A DNA stretch of 64,000 nt. It comes from Pseudomonas fontis (GTDB lineage: Bacteria; Pseudomonadota; Gammaproteobacteria; Pseudomonadales; Pseudomonadaceae). The notes under the pieces were generated by a model. It was given only the letters and a program-made list of their open reading frames with translations, was not told the origin of the DNA and did not search any database. Below, piece by piece: positions 1 to 9,270 of this stretch. Each line of letters begins with the position of its first letter. Position 1 is the first letter of the stretch. Where the stretch lies: positions 1 through 64,000 of the forward strand of contig NZ_JAMDGY010000026.1 of the NCBI RefSeq assembly GCF_028656955.1, written 5' to 3'. The translations under genes were made by a program, and so were the position numbers.

Positions 1-1
1 A

Positions 2-78
2 GGCTGCGCTGGAGCCCGCAGGGCTCCCAAAGGCGGCGCCTGCGTTGCAGACCGGCGCAGCCTAGCGGCAGCGGCCAC
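2..78. repeat. Dispersed palindromic repeat (family 2), partial at window edge
   Basis: A 36-37 bp unit with the palindromic core GGAGCCCGCAGGGCTCC (12-28) recurs almost unchanged, inverted, at 9370-9405. The following piece, GCGCAGCCTAGCGGCAGCGG near 54-73, also resembles the sequence beside the second copy. A 14-base fragment (gctgcgctggagcc) recurs inside the REP pair near 59234. It is non-coding and looks like an extragenic repeat; transposition by a REP-associated transposase is inference. Confidence 0.6.
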
Positions 79-264
79 CAACCCCTGACACAGCTTTCAT
101 CTCTGCCATGTTTCAAACCCTTACAAGCCATGCCATGCTGGCGCCTCGGCCTTTGGCCAACTACAGCTTAAGTGAGCACTGGGAAAAACCGCCTGATTTC
201 AGGCCAGGCTCACGGTTTCATCCATTTGGCCCCTGCTGGGGCACTCGCAACAGGGGGCTTGTTC

Positions 265-1923
265 ATGCTGACCCTGCTCAATCTGCTTTCCGCGGTCGCC
301 CTGCTGATCTGGGGCACGCATATCGTCCGAACCGGGATCCTGCGGGTCTACGGCTCCCACCTGCGCCGCGTGCTCAGCCAGAACATGTCGAAACGCCCGC
401 TGGCGTTCGTCGCCGGGATCCTCGTCACGGCCATGGTGCAGAGCAGCAACGCCACCGCCATGCTGGTGACCTCGTTCGTCGGCCAGGGCCTGATGGCGCT
501 GACCCCGGCCCTGGCGATCATGCTCGGCGCCGACGTCGGTACCGCGCTGATGGCGCGGGTGCTGACCTTCGACCTGTCCTGGCTGTCGCCGCTGCTGATC
601 TTCCTCGGGGTGATCTTCTTCCTCTCGCGCAAACAAACCCGCGCCGGCCAACTGGGCCGCGTCGGGATTGGCCTGGGGCTGATCATCCTGGCCCTGCAAC
701 TGATCGTCGAAGCGGCAGCGCCAATCACCCAGGCCCAGGGCGTGAAAGTGCTGTTCGCCTCGCTGACCGGCGACATCCTGCTCGATGCCCTGGTCGGTGC
801 GCTGTTCGCCATGGTGTCCTATTCCAGCCTGGCCGCCGTGCTGCTGACCGCGACATTGGCCGGCTCGGCGGTGATCAGCCTGCCGGTGGCCATCGGCCTG
901 GTGATCGGCGCCAACATCGGCAGCGGCGTGCTGGCGTTCCTCAGCACCAGCATGCAGAACGCCGCCGGGCGCCAGGTGGCGCTGGGCAGCCTGCTGTACA
1001 AGCTGATCGGCCTGATCCTGATCATCCCGGTGCTCGACCCGCTGGTGCACTGGATGGACAGCCTGACGTTCAGCCCCCAGGAGCTGGTGATCGGCTTCCA
1101 CCTGCTCTACAACACCGTGCGCTGCCTGTTGCTGCTGACCACGGTCAAGCCCATGTCGCGCCTGTGTGCCTGGCTGCTGCCTGAACGCGAGGAGCAGAAC
1201 GGTCATGCCGCAGCGCGCCACCTCGACCCGACCGCGCTGGCCACGCCCAGCCTGGCACTGGCCAACGCCGTGCGCGAAACCCTGCGCCTGGGTGACCTGG
1301 TCGACAGCATGCTGGAGCCCATGCTCAACGTGCTGCGCGGCTCGCAAACCGCCGTAACCCAGCAAGTGCGCTACCTCAGCGAAGACATCGATGCCCTGTA
1401 CAACGCCATCAAGCTGTACCTGGCGCAAATGCCCCGCGAAGACCTCAGCGAACAGGACAGCCGGCGCTGGGCGGAAATCATCGAGCTGTCGATCAACCTC
1501 AAGCTGGCCAGCGACCTGATCGAACGCATGTTGCGCAAGGTCCAGCAGCAGAAGACCGCGCAGCGCCGCGAGTTCTCCGACGTGGGCCTGCAGGAGCTGA
1601 CCGGGTTGCAGACGCAACTGCTGGCCAACCTGCGCCTGGGCCTCTCGGTGTTCCTCAGCGCCGACCCGGAAAGCGCCCGCCAGCTGCTGCGCGAGAAGCG
1701 CCGCTTCCGCGCGCAGGAGCGTCGCCTGGCCCACGCGCATGTCAGCCGTTTGCAACGTCAGGTGGTGCAAAGTATCGAAACCAGTTCACTGCACCTGGAA
1801 CTGATCGCCGATATGAAACGTCTGAATTCACTGTTTTGCAGCAGTGCCTATGTGGTATTGGGTGGCAACGAGACCGGTGCCCTGATGATCGATGGTGTAC
1901 CGGACGATGCTCATTCGCCTTGA
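265..1923 (+). CDS. Na/Pi cotransporter family protein with PhoU-like C-terminal region
   Basis: Probable inner-membrane sodium-dependent phosphate (or other anion) transporter of the NptA/YjbB type, 552 aa. Residues 1 to about 310 are hydrophobic, with the family's QSSNA motif at residues 59-63 and a second degenerate repeat (SYSSLA) in the other half. From about residue 330 the chain becomes soluble, helical and charged, as in the PhoU-like tail of this family. The start at 265 is preferred over an upstream in-frame ATG at 172 because the protein then opens with a transmembrane helix (MLTLLNLLSAVALL) and the purine-rich CAGGGGG lies just before it. The M16-like gene follows closely. Substrate is not proven by sequence. 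Confidence 0.85.
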   Translation: MLTLLNLLSAVALLIWGTHIVRTGILRVYGSHLRRVLSQNMSKRPLAFVAGILVTAMVQSSNATAMLVTSFVGQGLMALTPALAIMLGADVGTALMARVLTFDLSWLSPLLIFLGVIFFLSRKQTRAGQLGRVGIGLGLIILALQLIVEAAAPITQAQGVKVLFASLTGDILLDALVGALFAMVSYSSLAAVLLTATLAGSAVISLPVAIGLVIGANIGSGVLAFLSTSMQNAAGRQVALGSLLYKLIGLILIIPVLDPLVHWMDSLTFSPQELVIGFHLLYNTVRCLLLLTTVKPMSRLCAWLLPEREEQNGHAAARHLDPTALATPSLALANAVRETLRLGDLVDSMLEPMLNVLRGSQTAVTQQVRYLSEDIDALYNAIKLYLAQMPREDLSEQDSRRWAEIIELSINLKLASDLIERMLRKVQQQKTAQRREFSDVGLQELTGLQTQLLANLRLGLSVFLSADPESARQLLREKRRFRAQERRLAHAHVSRLQRQVVQSIETSSLHLELIADMKRLNSLFCSSAYVVLGGNETGALMIDGVPDDAHSP

Positions 1924-1960
1924 CGCCCCTTCATCCGAACCCTGCGCAAGGAAGCTGACC

Positions 1961-3334
1961 ATGCGTTGCCTGCTTTTCGTTTGCCTGTTGCTGGGCTGTA
2001 GCTCCAGCTTTGCCCTGGACCGTAGCCGCGTCGAGGGTTACCTGCTGCCCAATGGTTTGCAGGTGCTGCTCAAGCCCGGCTATGAGCGCGACCATGTGTC
2101 GATCCGCCTGGTGGTCGGCATCGGCTTCGATGACTTCCCCTGCCACCAGCAAGAACTGCCGCACCTGCTCGAACACCTGCTGTTCAGCGGCATCGACGAC
2201 AGCGGCGAAGGCGGCCTGGAAGAACGCATGCAGGCCCTGGGCGGGGAGTGGAACGCCTACACCAGCAGCGCCGACACCACCTTCGTGATCGAGGCCCCGG
2301 CGCGCAACCAGCGCAAGGTGCTGGACCTGCTGCTGGCGGTGATCAACGACACCCAGCTGGATGAGGATGACCTCGCCAACGCGAAGCAGATCGTCACCCG
2401 TGAAGACGGCGGCCACTACACCCACCTGCAACGTTGGCTCGACCGCCAGGACCTCGGCCACGGCGCCAGCGATCAACTGGCCGTGGAGCTGGGCCTGAAG
2501 TGCGCCGAGCGCTCGGCGGTGGACGACATGACCCTCAAGCAGGTCGAGGACGTGCGCCAGCACTGGTATGCAGCCAACAACATGACCCTGATCGTCGTCG
2601 GCGGCCTCGACAAGCTGCTGCCGGCCTATCTGGAACGCGCCTATGGCGAGCTGCAGCCGGTAGAGCCTGAAGAACGTCGCGGGCTCGATGGCGTCAGCCA
2701 CAAGGCCGAGGCCCGGCGTGAGCTGAACCGTGGCTGGCTGGGCGATGGCGCGCGGCTGCACTGGCTGTTCGTCGAGCCGGTGCTGGATGACAAGCACGAC
2801 CAGACCTATGACCTGCTGCAACGCTATCTGGACTGGGCGCTGTACAGCGAGCTGCGGCTCAAGCATGGCCTGTCGTACGGGCCGTGGAGTGATCGCGAGA
2901 GCTTTGGCGACAGCGGTCTGCTGAGCCTGAATGCCGATGTGGACCGCGACCAGGTGGAGGAGGCCGAGCAGATTCTTGCCGGGCTGATCCAGCAATTGCG
3001 CAAGGACGGCCTGGACCCGGCGACCTTCGAGCGCATCCGCCAGGCGGCCATCGACCGCGAGGCGTGGACCAGCCAGGGTAACAGCGCGTTGGCGGATTAT
3101 TACTGGGGGGCGCTGAATGCCTATGCCGAGGGCCGTTTTGATGACCCGGCACGCCGGCTGCGCCAGGTCAGCCTGGAGGAAGCGAACGCGGCGCTGCGCC
3201 AGCTGTTTGCCGAGCCTGGGTATGTGCGGGTGGAGAAGCCGGTGTTCGGCTATGACGGGGTGATCGGCCTCGGGGTGCTGGGGGCAGGGCTGCTGTTGGC
3301 CTTGGGGTTGATCTGGCGGCGGCGTCATCATTGA
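1961..3334 (+). CDS. M16 (insulinase/pitrilysin) family peptidase homologue, membrane-anchored
   Basis: Putative zinc metallopeptidase, 457 aa. The inverted zinc motif HxxEH is at residues 68-72 (HLLEH), followed by the family-typical GGEWNAYTSSADTTF stretch. The N-terminus is a signal sequence with a possible lipobox (LLGC, Cys13), and the C-terminus ends in one hydrophobic helix plus RRRHH, so the protein is predicted to be periplasmic and membrane-tethered. The start at 1961 gives a clean signal peptide and has AAGGAAG upstream; a longer frame begins at 1892. It lies 37 nt after the phosphate-transporter-like gene, probably co-transcribed. Whether the single M16 unit needs a partner subunit cannot be told. 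Confidence 0.85.
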   Translation: MRCLLFVCLLLGCSSSFALDRSRVEGYLLPNGLQVLLKPGYERDHVSIRLVVGIGFDDFPCHQQELPHLLEHLLFSGIDDSGEGGLEERMQALGGEWNAYTSSADTTFVIEAPARNQRKVLDLLLAVINDTQLDEDDLANAKQIVTREDGGHYTHLQRWLDRQDLGHGASDQLAVELGLKCAERSAVDDMTLKQVEDVRQHWYAANNMTLIVVGGLDKLLPAYLERAYGELQPVEPEERRGLDGVSHKAEARRELNRGWLGDGARLHWLFVEPVLDDKHDQTYDLLQRYLDWALYSELRLKHGLSYGPWSDRESFGDSGLLSLNADVDRDQVEEAEQILAGLIQQLRKDGLDPATFERIRQAAIDREAWTSQGNSALADYYWGALNAYAEGRFDDPARRLRQVSLEEANAALRQLFAEPGYVRVEKPVFGYDGVIGLGVLGAGLLLALGLIWRRRHH

Positions 3335-3337
3335 CAC

Positions 3338-3414
3338 CATCGCCGGCAAGGCCGGCTCCCACAGGAGTCACTGCTGCCCCAAGATCCCTGTGGGAGCCGG
3401 CCTTGCCGGCGATG
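3338..3414. repeat. REP pair (inverted), 3' of the M16 gene
   Basis: Two 28-base arms face each other. The left arm begins CATCGCCGGCAAGGCCGGCT and ends CCCACAGG; the right arm is its reverse complement at 3387-3414. The same unit recurs at 38048-38120, 47598-47696, 59183-59275 and 63259-63335. It matches the P. putida-type REP element and could also act as a transcript-end stem-loop. Confidence 0.85.
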
Positions 3415-3484
3415 AGGCCCTACCTGCCAGCCCAAACCAGCGTATCCTGTATCGGTTTATTTCAAGACTAGCGAACACCCCCTC

Positions 3485-4507
3485 ATGCCACTTTTAGTCC
3501 AGCGCCTTATCGACCTGATCAAGCGCTACCCAGGGGTCATCGCCCTCGGCGGCTTCATCTCCGGTATCGGCAGCTTCATCCTCGTCGATCGCCAGGAAAG
3601 CCTGGCCAGCTGGGTGGCCATCCTGATGCTGGTCAGCTGGCTGTGGCTGATGCTGGAGAACACCTTCACCCAGCTGTTCGCCAGGGTCTTCAAGCGCGAG
3701 ATCCCGCAGCCGCTGCTGCGCTACGCCACGCAGATGATCCACCAGGAAAGCCTGTTCTTCGTCCTGCCGTTCTTCTTTGTCACCACCACCTGGAACAGCG
3801 GCCAACTGGTGTTCACCGGCCTGCTGGCCTGCGCCGGCCTGATCTCGATCATCGACCCGCTCTACTACAAGTGGCTGGCCCCACGACGCTGGCTGTTCCT
3901 CGCGCTGCACACCCTGACACTGTTCGCCGCCCTGCTCACCGCACTGCCGGTAATCCTGCACCTGACCACCGCGCAAAGCTTCAAGCTCGCGCTGATCACC
4001 GCCATGCTGCTGTCGTTCCCGAGCCTGGCCAGCAGCTTCCCGATCCGCACCTGGCGCCGCGGCGCGATGCTCGTGCTGGTCACCCTGGCCGTTGGCGGGG
4101 CCGGCTGGATGCTGCGCTCCTGGGTACCGCCAGCGACCCTGTGGATGACCGAAGTCGCGGTGACCAACCAGCTGCAAGACCGCACCCCGGGCGCCAGCCT
4201 CAAGCAGGTCAGCGCCAGCCAGATCCGCAGCACCGGACTGTATGCCTACACCGCGATCAAGGCCCCGCGCGGGCTCAACGAGCGCATCTACCATGTGTGG
4301 CAGCTCAACGGCAAAGAGGTCGACCGCATCGCCCTGGATATCCACGGCGGGCGCAAGGAAGGCTACCGCGCCTGGACCCACAAGCAGGTCTTCCCAGGCA
4401 ACCCGGTAGGGCGCTGGCAAGTGCGCGTGCTGACCGAAGACGGCCAGGTGATCGGGGTGCTGCGCTTTCGCGTAGTTGACGACGCGCAAGCATCTGTCAC
4501 GCAGTAA
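3485..4507 (+). CDS. DUF5924 / DUF2914 membrane protein
   Basis: Inner-membrane protein of unknown function, 340 aa. Residues 1 to about 225 hold roughly seven hydrophobic segments. The C-terminal 110 residues are soluble and match the DUF2914 pattern (IYHVWQLNGKEVDRI, then GRWQVRVLTEDGQVIG), a small beta-rich domain likely on the periplasmic side. The family assignment is from memory of the conserved protein in Pseudomonas. It precedes the MCE-transport operon by 52 nt, so read-through into that operon is possible, but no functional link is shown. Confidence 0.8.
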   Translation: MPLLVQRLIDLIKRYPGVIALGGFISGIGSFILVDRQESLASWVAILMLVSWLWLMLENTFTQLFARVFKREIPQPLLRYATQMIHQESLFFVLPFFFVTTTWNSGQLVFTGLLACAGLISIIDPLYYKWLAPRRWLFLALHTLTLFAALLTALPVILHLTTAQSFKLALITAMLLSFPSLASSFPIRTWRRGAMLVLVTLAVGGAGWMLRSWVPPATLWMTEVAVTNQLQDRTPGASLKQVSASQIRSTGLYAYTAIKAPRGLNERIYHVWQLNGKEVDRIALDIHGGRKEGYRAWTHKQVFPGNPVGRWQVRVLTEDGQVIGVLRFRVVDDAQASVTQ

Positions 4508-4559
4508 CGTCTATGCTCTGATCCGGCGCATTGGAGCGCTGCCGGACCGCCTGGAGCTT

Positions 4560-5705
4560 ATGAGCACGCCTGCCACCCTCGCCAGCGCCACCCTGGATAC
4601 CCGCAGCAGCCCGGCCTGCCTGCACATCGTCGGCGACTGGACGCTGGTCAACTACGCCGCCCTGAAGCAACGCACCGCCGTGCTGCAAGGACAGTACGAC
4701 GACAGCACCGTGGTCGACCTCGACCAGCTCGGCAAACTCGACACCGCAGGCGCTGCGCTGCTGGTCGAGCTGCTGGGCGCCCAGCGCCTGGCCCAGCTGG
4801 CCGAAAGCGCACACAACCTGTCAGCCGCCGACCGCGCCCTGTTGCAGACGGTGTACTGCTCGCTGCAGGACTATTGCATCCCGGTGCGCCAGCCGGACGT
4901 TCCGGTGATGACCTTGCTGCTCAGCCGCATCGGCCGCGCGGTCGACACGCTATGGCAAGACACCCTGCAAGTGCTGGGCTTTGTCGGCTTGATCATCGCC
5001 ACCCTGGTCCAGCGCCTGTTCCAGCCCAAGCGCTGGCGCGTCACCTCGGTGGTGGCGCATATCGAACAAACCGGCCTGGACGCTGCGCCCATCGTCGCGC
5101 TGCTGACCTTCCTGGTCGGGGCGGTGGTGGCCTTCCTCGGCGCCACGGTGCTGAAAAGCTTCGGTGCGAGCATCTTCACCGTCGACCTGGTGGCGTTCTC
5201 CTTCCTGCGTGAGTTCGGTGTGCTGCTCACCGCGATCCTCATGGCCGGGCGCACCGCCAGTGCCTTCACCGCACAGATCGGCTCGATGAAAGCCAACGAA
5301 GAGATCGACGCCATCCGCACCCTGGGCCTGAGCCCGGTGGAGCTGCTGGTGATCCCACGGGTCCTGGCGATGCTGATTGCCCTGCCGTTGCTGACCTTCC
5401 TGGCCATGCTCTGCGGCATCATCGGCGGCGGGGTGGTGTGCGCGCTGTCGCTGGATATCTCGCCGGCGATGTTCCTCTCGCTGCTGGAAAGCGACATTGG
5501 CGTGCAGCACTTTCTGGTCGGCATGGTGAAAGCGCCGTTCTTCGCCTTCCTGATCGCCGCCATCGGTTGCCTGGAAGGCCTCAAGGTCAGCGGCAGCGCC
5601 GAATCGGTCGGCGCCCACACTACCTCGGCGGTGGTCCAGTCGATCTTCGTGGTGATCGTGCTGGACGCCGTGGCGGCGCTGTTCTTCATGGAGATGGGCT
5701 GGTGA
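4560..5705 (+). CDS. MlaE-family lipid ABC transporter permease with N-terminal STAS-like domain
   Basis: Inner-membrane permease of an MCE-type phospholipid or lipophile transporter, 381 aa. Residues 1 to about 110 form a STAS/MlaB-like domain (VVDLDQLGKLDTAGAALLVE) fused ahead of the MlaE permease domain with five to six membrane segments and the EEIDAIRTLGLSPVELLVIP coupling region. The start at 4560 has GGAG upstream; an in-frame ATG at 4476 overlaps the previous gene and is less likely. It is the first gene of a tight four-gene operon (permease, ATPase, MCE protein, lipoprotein). The fusion replaces the separate MlaB subunit of the canonical mla operon. Confidence 0.9.
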   Translation: MSTPATLASATLDTRSSPACLHIVGDWTLVNYAALKQRTAVLQGQYDDSTVVDLDQLGKLDTAGAALLVELLGAQRLAQLAESAHNLSAADRALLQTVYCSLQDYCIPVRQPDVPVMTLLLSRIGRAVDTLWQDTLQVLGFVGLIIATLVQRLFQPKRWRVTSVVAHIEQTGLDAAPIVALLTFLVGAVVAFLGATVLKSFGASIFTVDLVAFSFLREFGVLLTAILMAGRTASAFTAQIGSMKANEEIDAIRTLGLSPVELLVIPRVLAMLIALPLLTFLAMLCGIIGGGVVCALSLDISPAMFLSLLESDIGVQHFLVGMVKAPFFAFLIAAIGCLEGLKVSGSAESVGAHTTSAVVQSIFVVIVLDAVAALFFMEMGW

Positions 5706-6499
5706 GTACAACGACTTCCCGCGAAGCGGTGATTGAAGTACGCGGGCTGTGTAATCGTTTCGGCCCGCAGGTGGTCCACGAGAACCTCGACCTGGACCTG
5801 TACCGTGGCGAGATCCTCTCGGTGGTGGGCGGTTCGGGCAGTGGCAAGTCGGTGCTGCTGCGCAGCATCGTCGGCCTGCGCCGGCCCAGTGAGGGCCTGG
5901 TCAAGGTGTTCGGGCAGAACCTCGGCGAACTCGACGAAAACCAGCGTTCGCTGGTCGAGCGGCGCTTCGGCGTGCTGTTCCAGAAGGGCGCGCTGTTCTC
6001 GTCGCTGACCATTACCGAAAACGTCGCCTTGCCACTGATCGAGCACGCCGGGCTCAGCCGCGACGACGCCGAGCACCTGGCCGGGGTCAAGCTGGCCCTG
6101 GCCGGGTTGCCGCTGTCGGCGGCCGACAAATACCCGGCCTCGCTGTCCGGCGGCATGATCAAGCGCGCAGCGCTGGCCCGTGCCCTGGCGCTGGACCCGG
6201 ACATCCTGTTCCTCGACGAGCCCACCGCCGGGCTCGACCCGATTGGCGCCGCCGCCTTCGACCAGTTGATCCTGACCCTGCGCGATGCCCTGGGCCTGAG
6301 CGTGTTCCTGATCACCCACGACCTGGACACGCTCTACACCATCAGCGACCGGGTCGCGGTACTGGCACAGAAAAAGGTGCTGGTGGCAGCCCCCATCGAG
6401 GTGGTCTCGGAAACCGACGACCCGTGGATTCACGAATACTTTCATGGTCCGCGTGGCCGGGCGGCGTATACCGCGGCCAAAGCGCTCAAGGAGAACTGA
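5702..6499 (+). CDS. MlaF-like ABC transporter ATP-binding protein
   Basis: Cytoplasmic ATPase (265 aa) that powers the MCE transporter. It shows Walker A GGSGSGKS, Q-loop region VLFQKGALFSSLTI, signature SGGMIKR and Walker B ILFLDEPTAGLDP. The SGGMIKR signature and the GALFSSLT stretch are typical of MlaF/Ttg2A rather than of metabolite importers. The start is a GTG at 5702 that overlaps the permease stop codon (GTGA), indicating translational coupling. Lipid substrate and direction of transport are not settled by sequence. Confidence 0.92.
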   Translation: MSTTTSREAVIEVRGLCNRFGPQVVHENLDLDLYRGEILSVVGGSGSGKSVLLRSIVGLRRPSEGLVKVFGQNLGELDENQRSLVERRFGVLFQKGALFSSLTITENVALPLIEHAGLSRDDAEHLAGVKLALAGLPLSAADKYPASLSGGMIKRAALARALALDPDILFLDEPTAGLDPIGAAAFDQLILTLRDALGLSVFLITHDLDTLYTISDRVAVLAQKKVLVAAPIEVVSETDDPWIHEYFHGPRGRAAYTAAKALKEN

Positions 6500-6500
6500 G

Positions 6501-7439
6501 ATGGAAACCCGCGCGCACCATGTGCTCATCGGCCTGGTCACCGTGATTGTGGTGGCCGGCGCCATGCTCTTTGGCCTGTGGCTGGCCAAGTCGAGTGTCG
6601 ACAGCACCTTCAAGGACTACGAAGTAGTCTTCAACGAGGCCGTGACCGGGCTGTCCAAGGGCAGCGCCGTGCAGTACAGCGGGATCAAGGTCGGCGACGT
6701 GATGAGCCTGCGCCTGGACCCCAAAGACCCGCGCCGCGTGCTGGCGCGTATCCGCCTGAGCGCCGAAACCCCGGTCAAGCAGGATACCCAGGCCAAGCTG
6801 ACCCTGACCGGGGTGACCGGCACCTCGATCATCCAGCTCAGCGGCGGCACGCCGGAAAGCCCGACGCTGGAAGGCAAGAACGGCAAGCTGCCGATCATCG
6901 TCGCCGAGCCGTCGCCGATCGCCAAACTGCTGGCCAACAGCAGCGACGTGGTCACCAGCATCAACCAGTTGCTGAACAACGCCAACCAGCTGCTCTCAAG
7001 CGAGAACGTCGCGCGCCTGAGCAACACCCTGGCCAACCTTGAGCAAACCACCGGGGTGATTGCCGCCCAGCGCGACGATATCCGCGTGGCGATCCAGCAA
7101 CTGGCCAAGGTCGGTCAGCAGGCGGGCACCACCCTGGAGCAGACCGGCACGCTGATGCGCAATGCCAACGCGCTGCTGGGCAGCGGCGGCAAGCAGGTCA
7201 TGGCCAACGCCGAGCAGGCCATGCAGTCGTTAGCAAACAGCACCGCGACCATCAACAGCATCCTCGAACACAACCGCGAAGCCATCGACGGCGGCGCCCA
7301 GGGCCTGAACGAACTGGCCCCGGCGATCCGCGAGCTGCGCGACACCCTGACTTCGCTCAAGGCGATCTCCCGACGCCTGGAAGCCAACCCCGGCGGCTAT
7401 CTGCTGGGCCGTGACCAAAACAAGGAGTTCCAGCCATGA
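6501..7439 (+). CDS. MlaD-like MCE domain protein
   Basis: Periplasmic, membrane-anchored lipid-binding component, 312 aa. One N-terminal transmembrane helix (about residues 9-30) is followed by an MCE domain (about 40-118, with GLSKGSAVQYSGIKVGDV). A long, low-complexity helical region with repeated N/Q/A-rich heptads extends to the C-terminus, as in Ttg2C/PqiB-type MCE proteins. The start at 6501 follows GGAGAACTG and comes 1 nt after the ATPase stop. It probably forms the oligomeric periplasmic ring above the permease. Confidence 0.92.
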   Translation: METRAHHVLIGLVTVIVVAGAMLFGLWLAKSSVDSTFKDYEVVFNEAVTGLSKGSAVQYSGIKVGDVMSLRLDPKDPRRVLARIRLSAETPVKQDTQAKLTLTGVTGTSIIQLSGGTPESPTLEGKNGKLPIIVAEPSPIAKLLANSSDVVTSINQLLNNANQLLSSENVARLSNTLANLEQTTGVIAAQRDDIRVAIQQLAKVGQQAGTTLEQTGTLMRNANALLGSGGKQVMANAEQAMQSLANSTATINSILEHNREAIDGGAQGLNELAPAIRELRDTLTSLKAISRRLEANPGGYLLGRDQNKEFQP

Positions 7440-8059
7440 GCCGTACCTGCCGCCTGACCGCCATGGCCTTGCTGCTGGGCCTGAGCAGCGCCTGCTCGAT
7501 CCTGCCGCAGGCTGACCCGGCGGATGTCTATCGCCTGCCGACGGCTGCCGTGGCGCGTCAGGCCGGGCAGCCGGTGAGCTGGTCGTTGCGCCTGAACAAA
7601 CCCATCGCCAGCGAAGTGCTGAACAGCCCGCGCATTGCCGTGGTGCCCCAGGGCAACCTGATCAGTACCTACAAAGGCGCGCGCTGGAGCGACCCGGCGC
7701 CTGCGCTGCTGCGCAATCGCCTGCTGGACGCCTTCCAGGCTGATGGCCGGGTGCAACGCCTGAGCGCCGACGATGCCAACCTGCAGGCCGACTACGAGCT
7801 GGCCGGCGAGCTACAGGCGTTCCAGAGCGAATACAGCGCCAGCGGCCTGGCCGTGGTGCTGCGCTATGACGCCCGGCTGGTGCAGGGGCGCACCCAGCGC
7901 ATCCTCGCCAGCCGACGCTTCGAGGTGCGCCAGCCGGTCGCCGACAAGCAGGTGCCAGCGGTGGTCGACGGCTTCGGCCAGGCCACTGACAAGCTGGCCG
8001 CGCAACTGGTGGACTGGGCCGTGGCCCAGGGCAATCAGTATCAGGCGAAGAACCAGTAG
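7436..8059 (+). CDS. ABC-type transport auxiliary lipoprotein (PqiC/YmbA-like)
   Basis: Outer-membrane lipoprotein (207 aa) that commonly accompanies MCE transporters. The signal peptide ends in lipobox SSAC (Cys20), and the remainder has the ABC_trans_aux pattern (VYRLP, then the ...RIAVVPQGNLISTYKGARWSD region). It begins with an ATGA overlap on the MCE gene, which supports one operon. Its 3' end overlaps the 3' end of the convergent gene at 8041 by 19 bp. Confidence 0.88.
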   Translation: MSRTCRLTAMALLLGLSSACSILPQADPADVYRLPTAAVARQAGQPVSWSLRLNKPIASEVLNSPRIAVVPQGNLISTYKGARWSDPAPALLRNRLLDAFQADGRVQRLSADDANLQADYELAGELQAFQSEYSASGLAVVLRYDARLVQGRTQRILASRRFEVRQPVADKQVPAVVDGFGQATDKLAAQLVDWAVAQGNQYQAKNQ

Positions 8060-9270
8060 CACACCGCAATGGCCGCCAGCACCCCGGCCAGCTCGGCCAA
8101 TAGCGCGCAGCCCACGGCATGGCGCGCGCGCTGGATGCCGACGGCGCCGAAGTACACCGCCAGCACGTAGAAGGTGGTTTCAGTGCTGCCCTGCACGGTC
8201 GCGGCCACCAGGGCCGGGAAGCTGTCGACGCCATGGGTCTGCATGGTTTCAATCAGCATGGCCCGCGCAGCACTGCCAGAGAACGGCTTGACCAGTGCAG
8301 TCGGCAGCGCATCGACGAAGCGGGTGTCCCAGCCCAGCCATTCGATCACATGGCGAATACCGTCCAGGCCAAACTCCAGCGCCCCCGAGGCGCGCAACAC
8401 GCCAACGGCGCAAAGCATCGCCACCAGGTACGGCAGCAGGCTCTTGGCGACGTCGAAGCCTTCCTTGGCGCCTTCCACGAAGGTTTCATAGACCGGCACG
8501 CGCTTTAGCGCGCCGATGACCAGGAACAGCATGATCAGGCCGAACAGCGTGAGGTTGCCGAGGATCGACGACAGGTGCGCCAGCGCGGTGGCCGAGAGCC
8601 CCGCCAGCAGGGCCATGAAGCCGCCCAGCAGCAGGGCGCCGGGCACGAGGTAGGCGAGCACCACCGGGTCCCACAGGCGCAGGCGCTGCATGACGGCCAC
8701 CGAGAGCAGGCCGACCAGGGTCGAGGCGCTGGTGGCGAGCAGGATCGGCAGGAACACCAGGGTCGGGTCCATGGCGCCTTGCTGGGCGCGGTACATGAAG
8801 ATGGTGACCGGCAGCAGGGTCAGCGACGAAGCGTTGAGCACCAGGAAGAGGATCTGCGCATTGCTGGCGGTGGTCGAGCTGGGGTTGAGCTCTTGCAGCG
8901 CACGCATGGCTTTCAGGCCAATCGGGGTGGCGGCGTTGTCCAGGCCCAGGCCGTTGGCGGCAAAGTTCAGGGTGATCAGGCCCAGGGCCGGGTGGCCGGG
9001 CGGCACTTCCGGCATCAGGCGGCGGAACAGCGGGCCGAGGACCTTGGCCAGCCATTCGACGATGCCGGCTTTCTCGGCGATCTTGAGAAAGCCCAGCCAG
9101 AGGGTGAGGGTGCCGAACAGCAACACCATGACCTCGACTGACAGCTTGGCCATGCTGAAGATGCTTTCGACCATGGCGGCGAAAACCCCGGCGTTGCCGG
9201 CCACCAGCCATTGCGCCAGCGCAGAGATGGCTGCGACCACGAAAAAACCAAGCCAAAGGCCGTTGAGCAT
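8041..9270 (-). CDS. Nucleoside-recognition (Gate) domain membrane protein, SpmA-SpmB-like fusion
   Basis: Polytopic inner-membrane protein, 409 aa. Two halves resemble spore maturation proteins SpmA and SpmB joined: the first contains NFAANGLGLDNAATPIGLKAM and the second VKPFSGSAARAML and GSTETTFYVLAVYFG, both hallmark Gate-domain motifs. In Pseudomonas such fusions are annotated as nucleoside-recognition or spore-maturation proteins; the organism does not sporulate, and the true substrate is unknown. The start at 9270 has a strong AGGGGGAA upstream. The last 19 bp overlap the convergent lipoprotein gene. Confidence 0.85.
   Translation of the reverse strand: MLNGLWLGFFVVAAISALAQWLVAGNAGVFAAMVESIFSMAKLSVEVMVLLFGTLTLWLGFLKIAEKAGIVEWLAKVLGPLFRRLMPEVPPGHPALGLITLNFAANGLGLDNAATPIGLKAMRALQELNPSSTTASNAQILFLVLNASSLTLLPVTIFMYRAQQGAMDPTLVFLPILLATSASTLVGLLSVAVMQRLRLWDPVVLAYLVPGALLLGGFMALLAGLSATALAHLSSILGNLTLFGLIMLFLVIGALKRVPVYETFVEGAKEGFDVAKSLLPYLVAMLCAVGVLRASGALEFGLDGIRHVIEWLGWDTRFVDALPTALVKPFSGSAARAMLIETMQTHGVDSFPALVAATVQGSTETTFYVLAVYFGAVGIQRARHAVGCALLAELAGVLAAIAVCYWFFA

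Noticed and set aside
199..1770. 523-codon reverse open frame opposite the Na/Pi transporter gene
   Set aside because: Low-complexity Q/H/A/R-rich translation typical of antisense frames in GC-rich DNA; the forward frame has clear family motifs.
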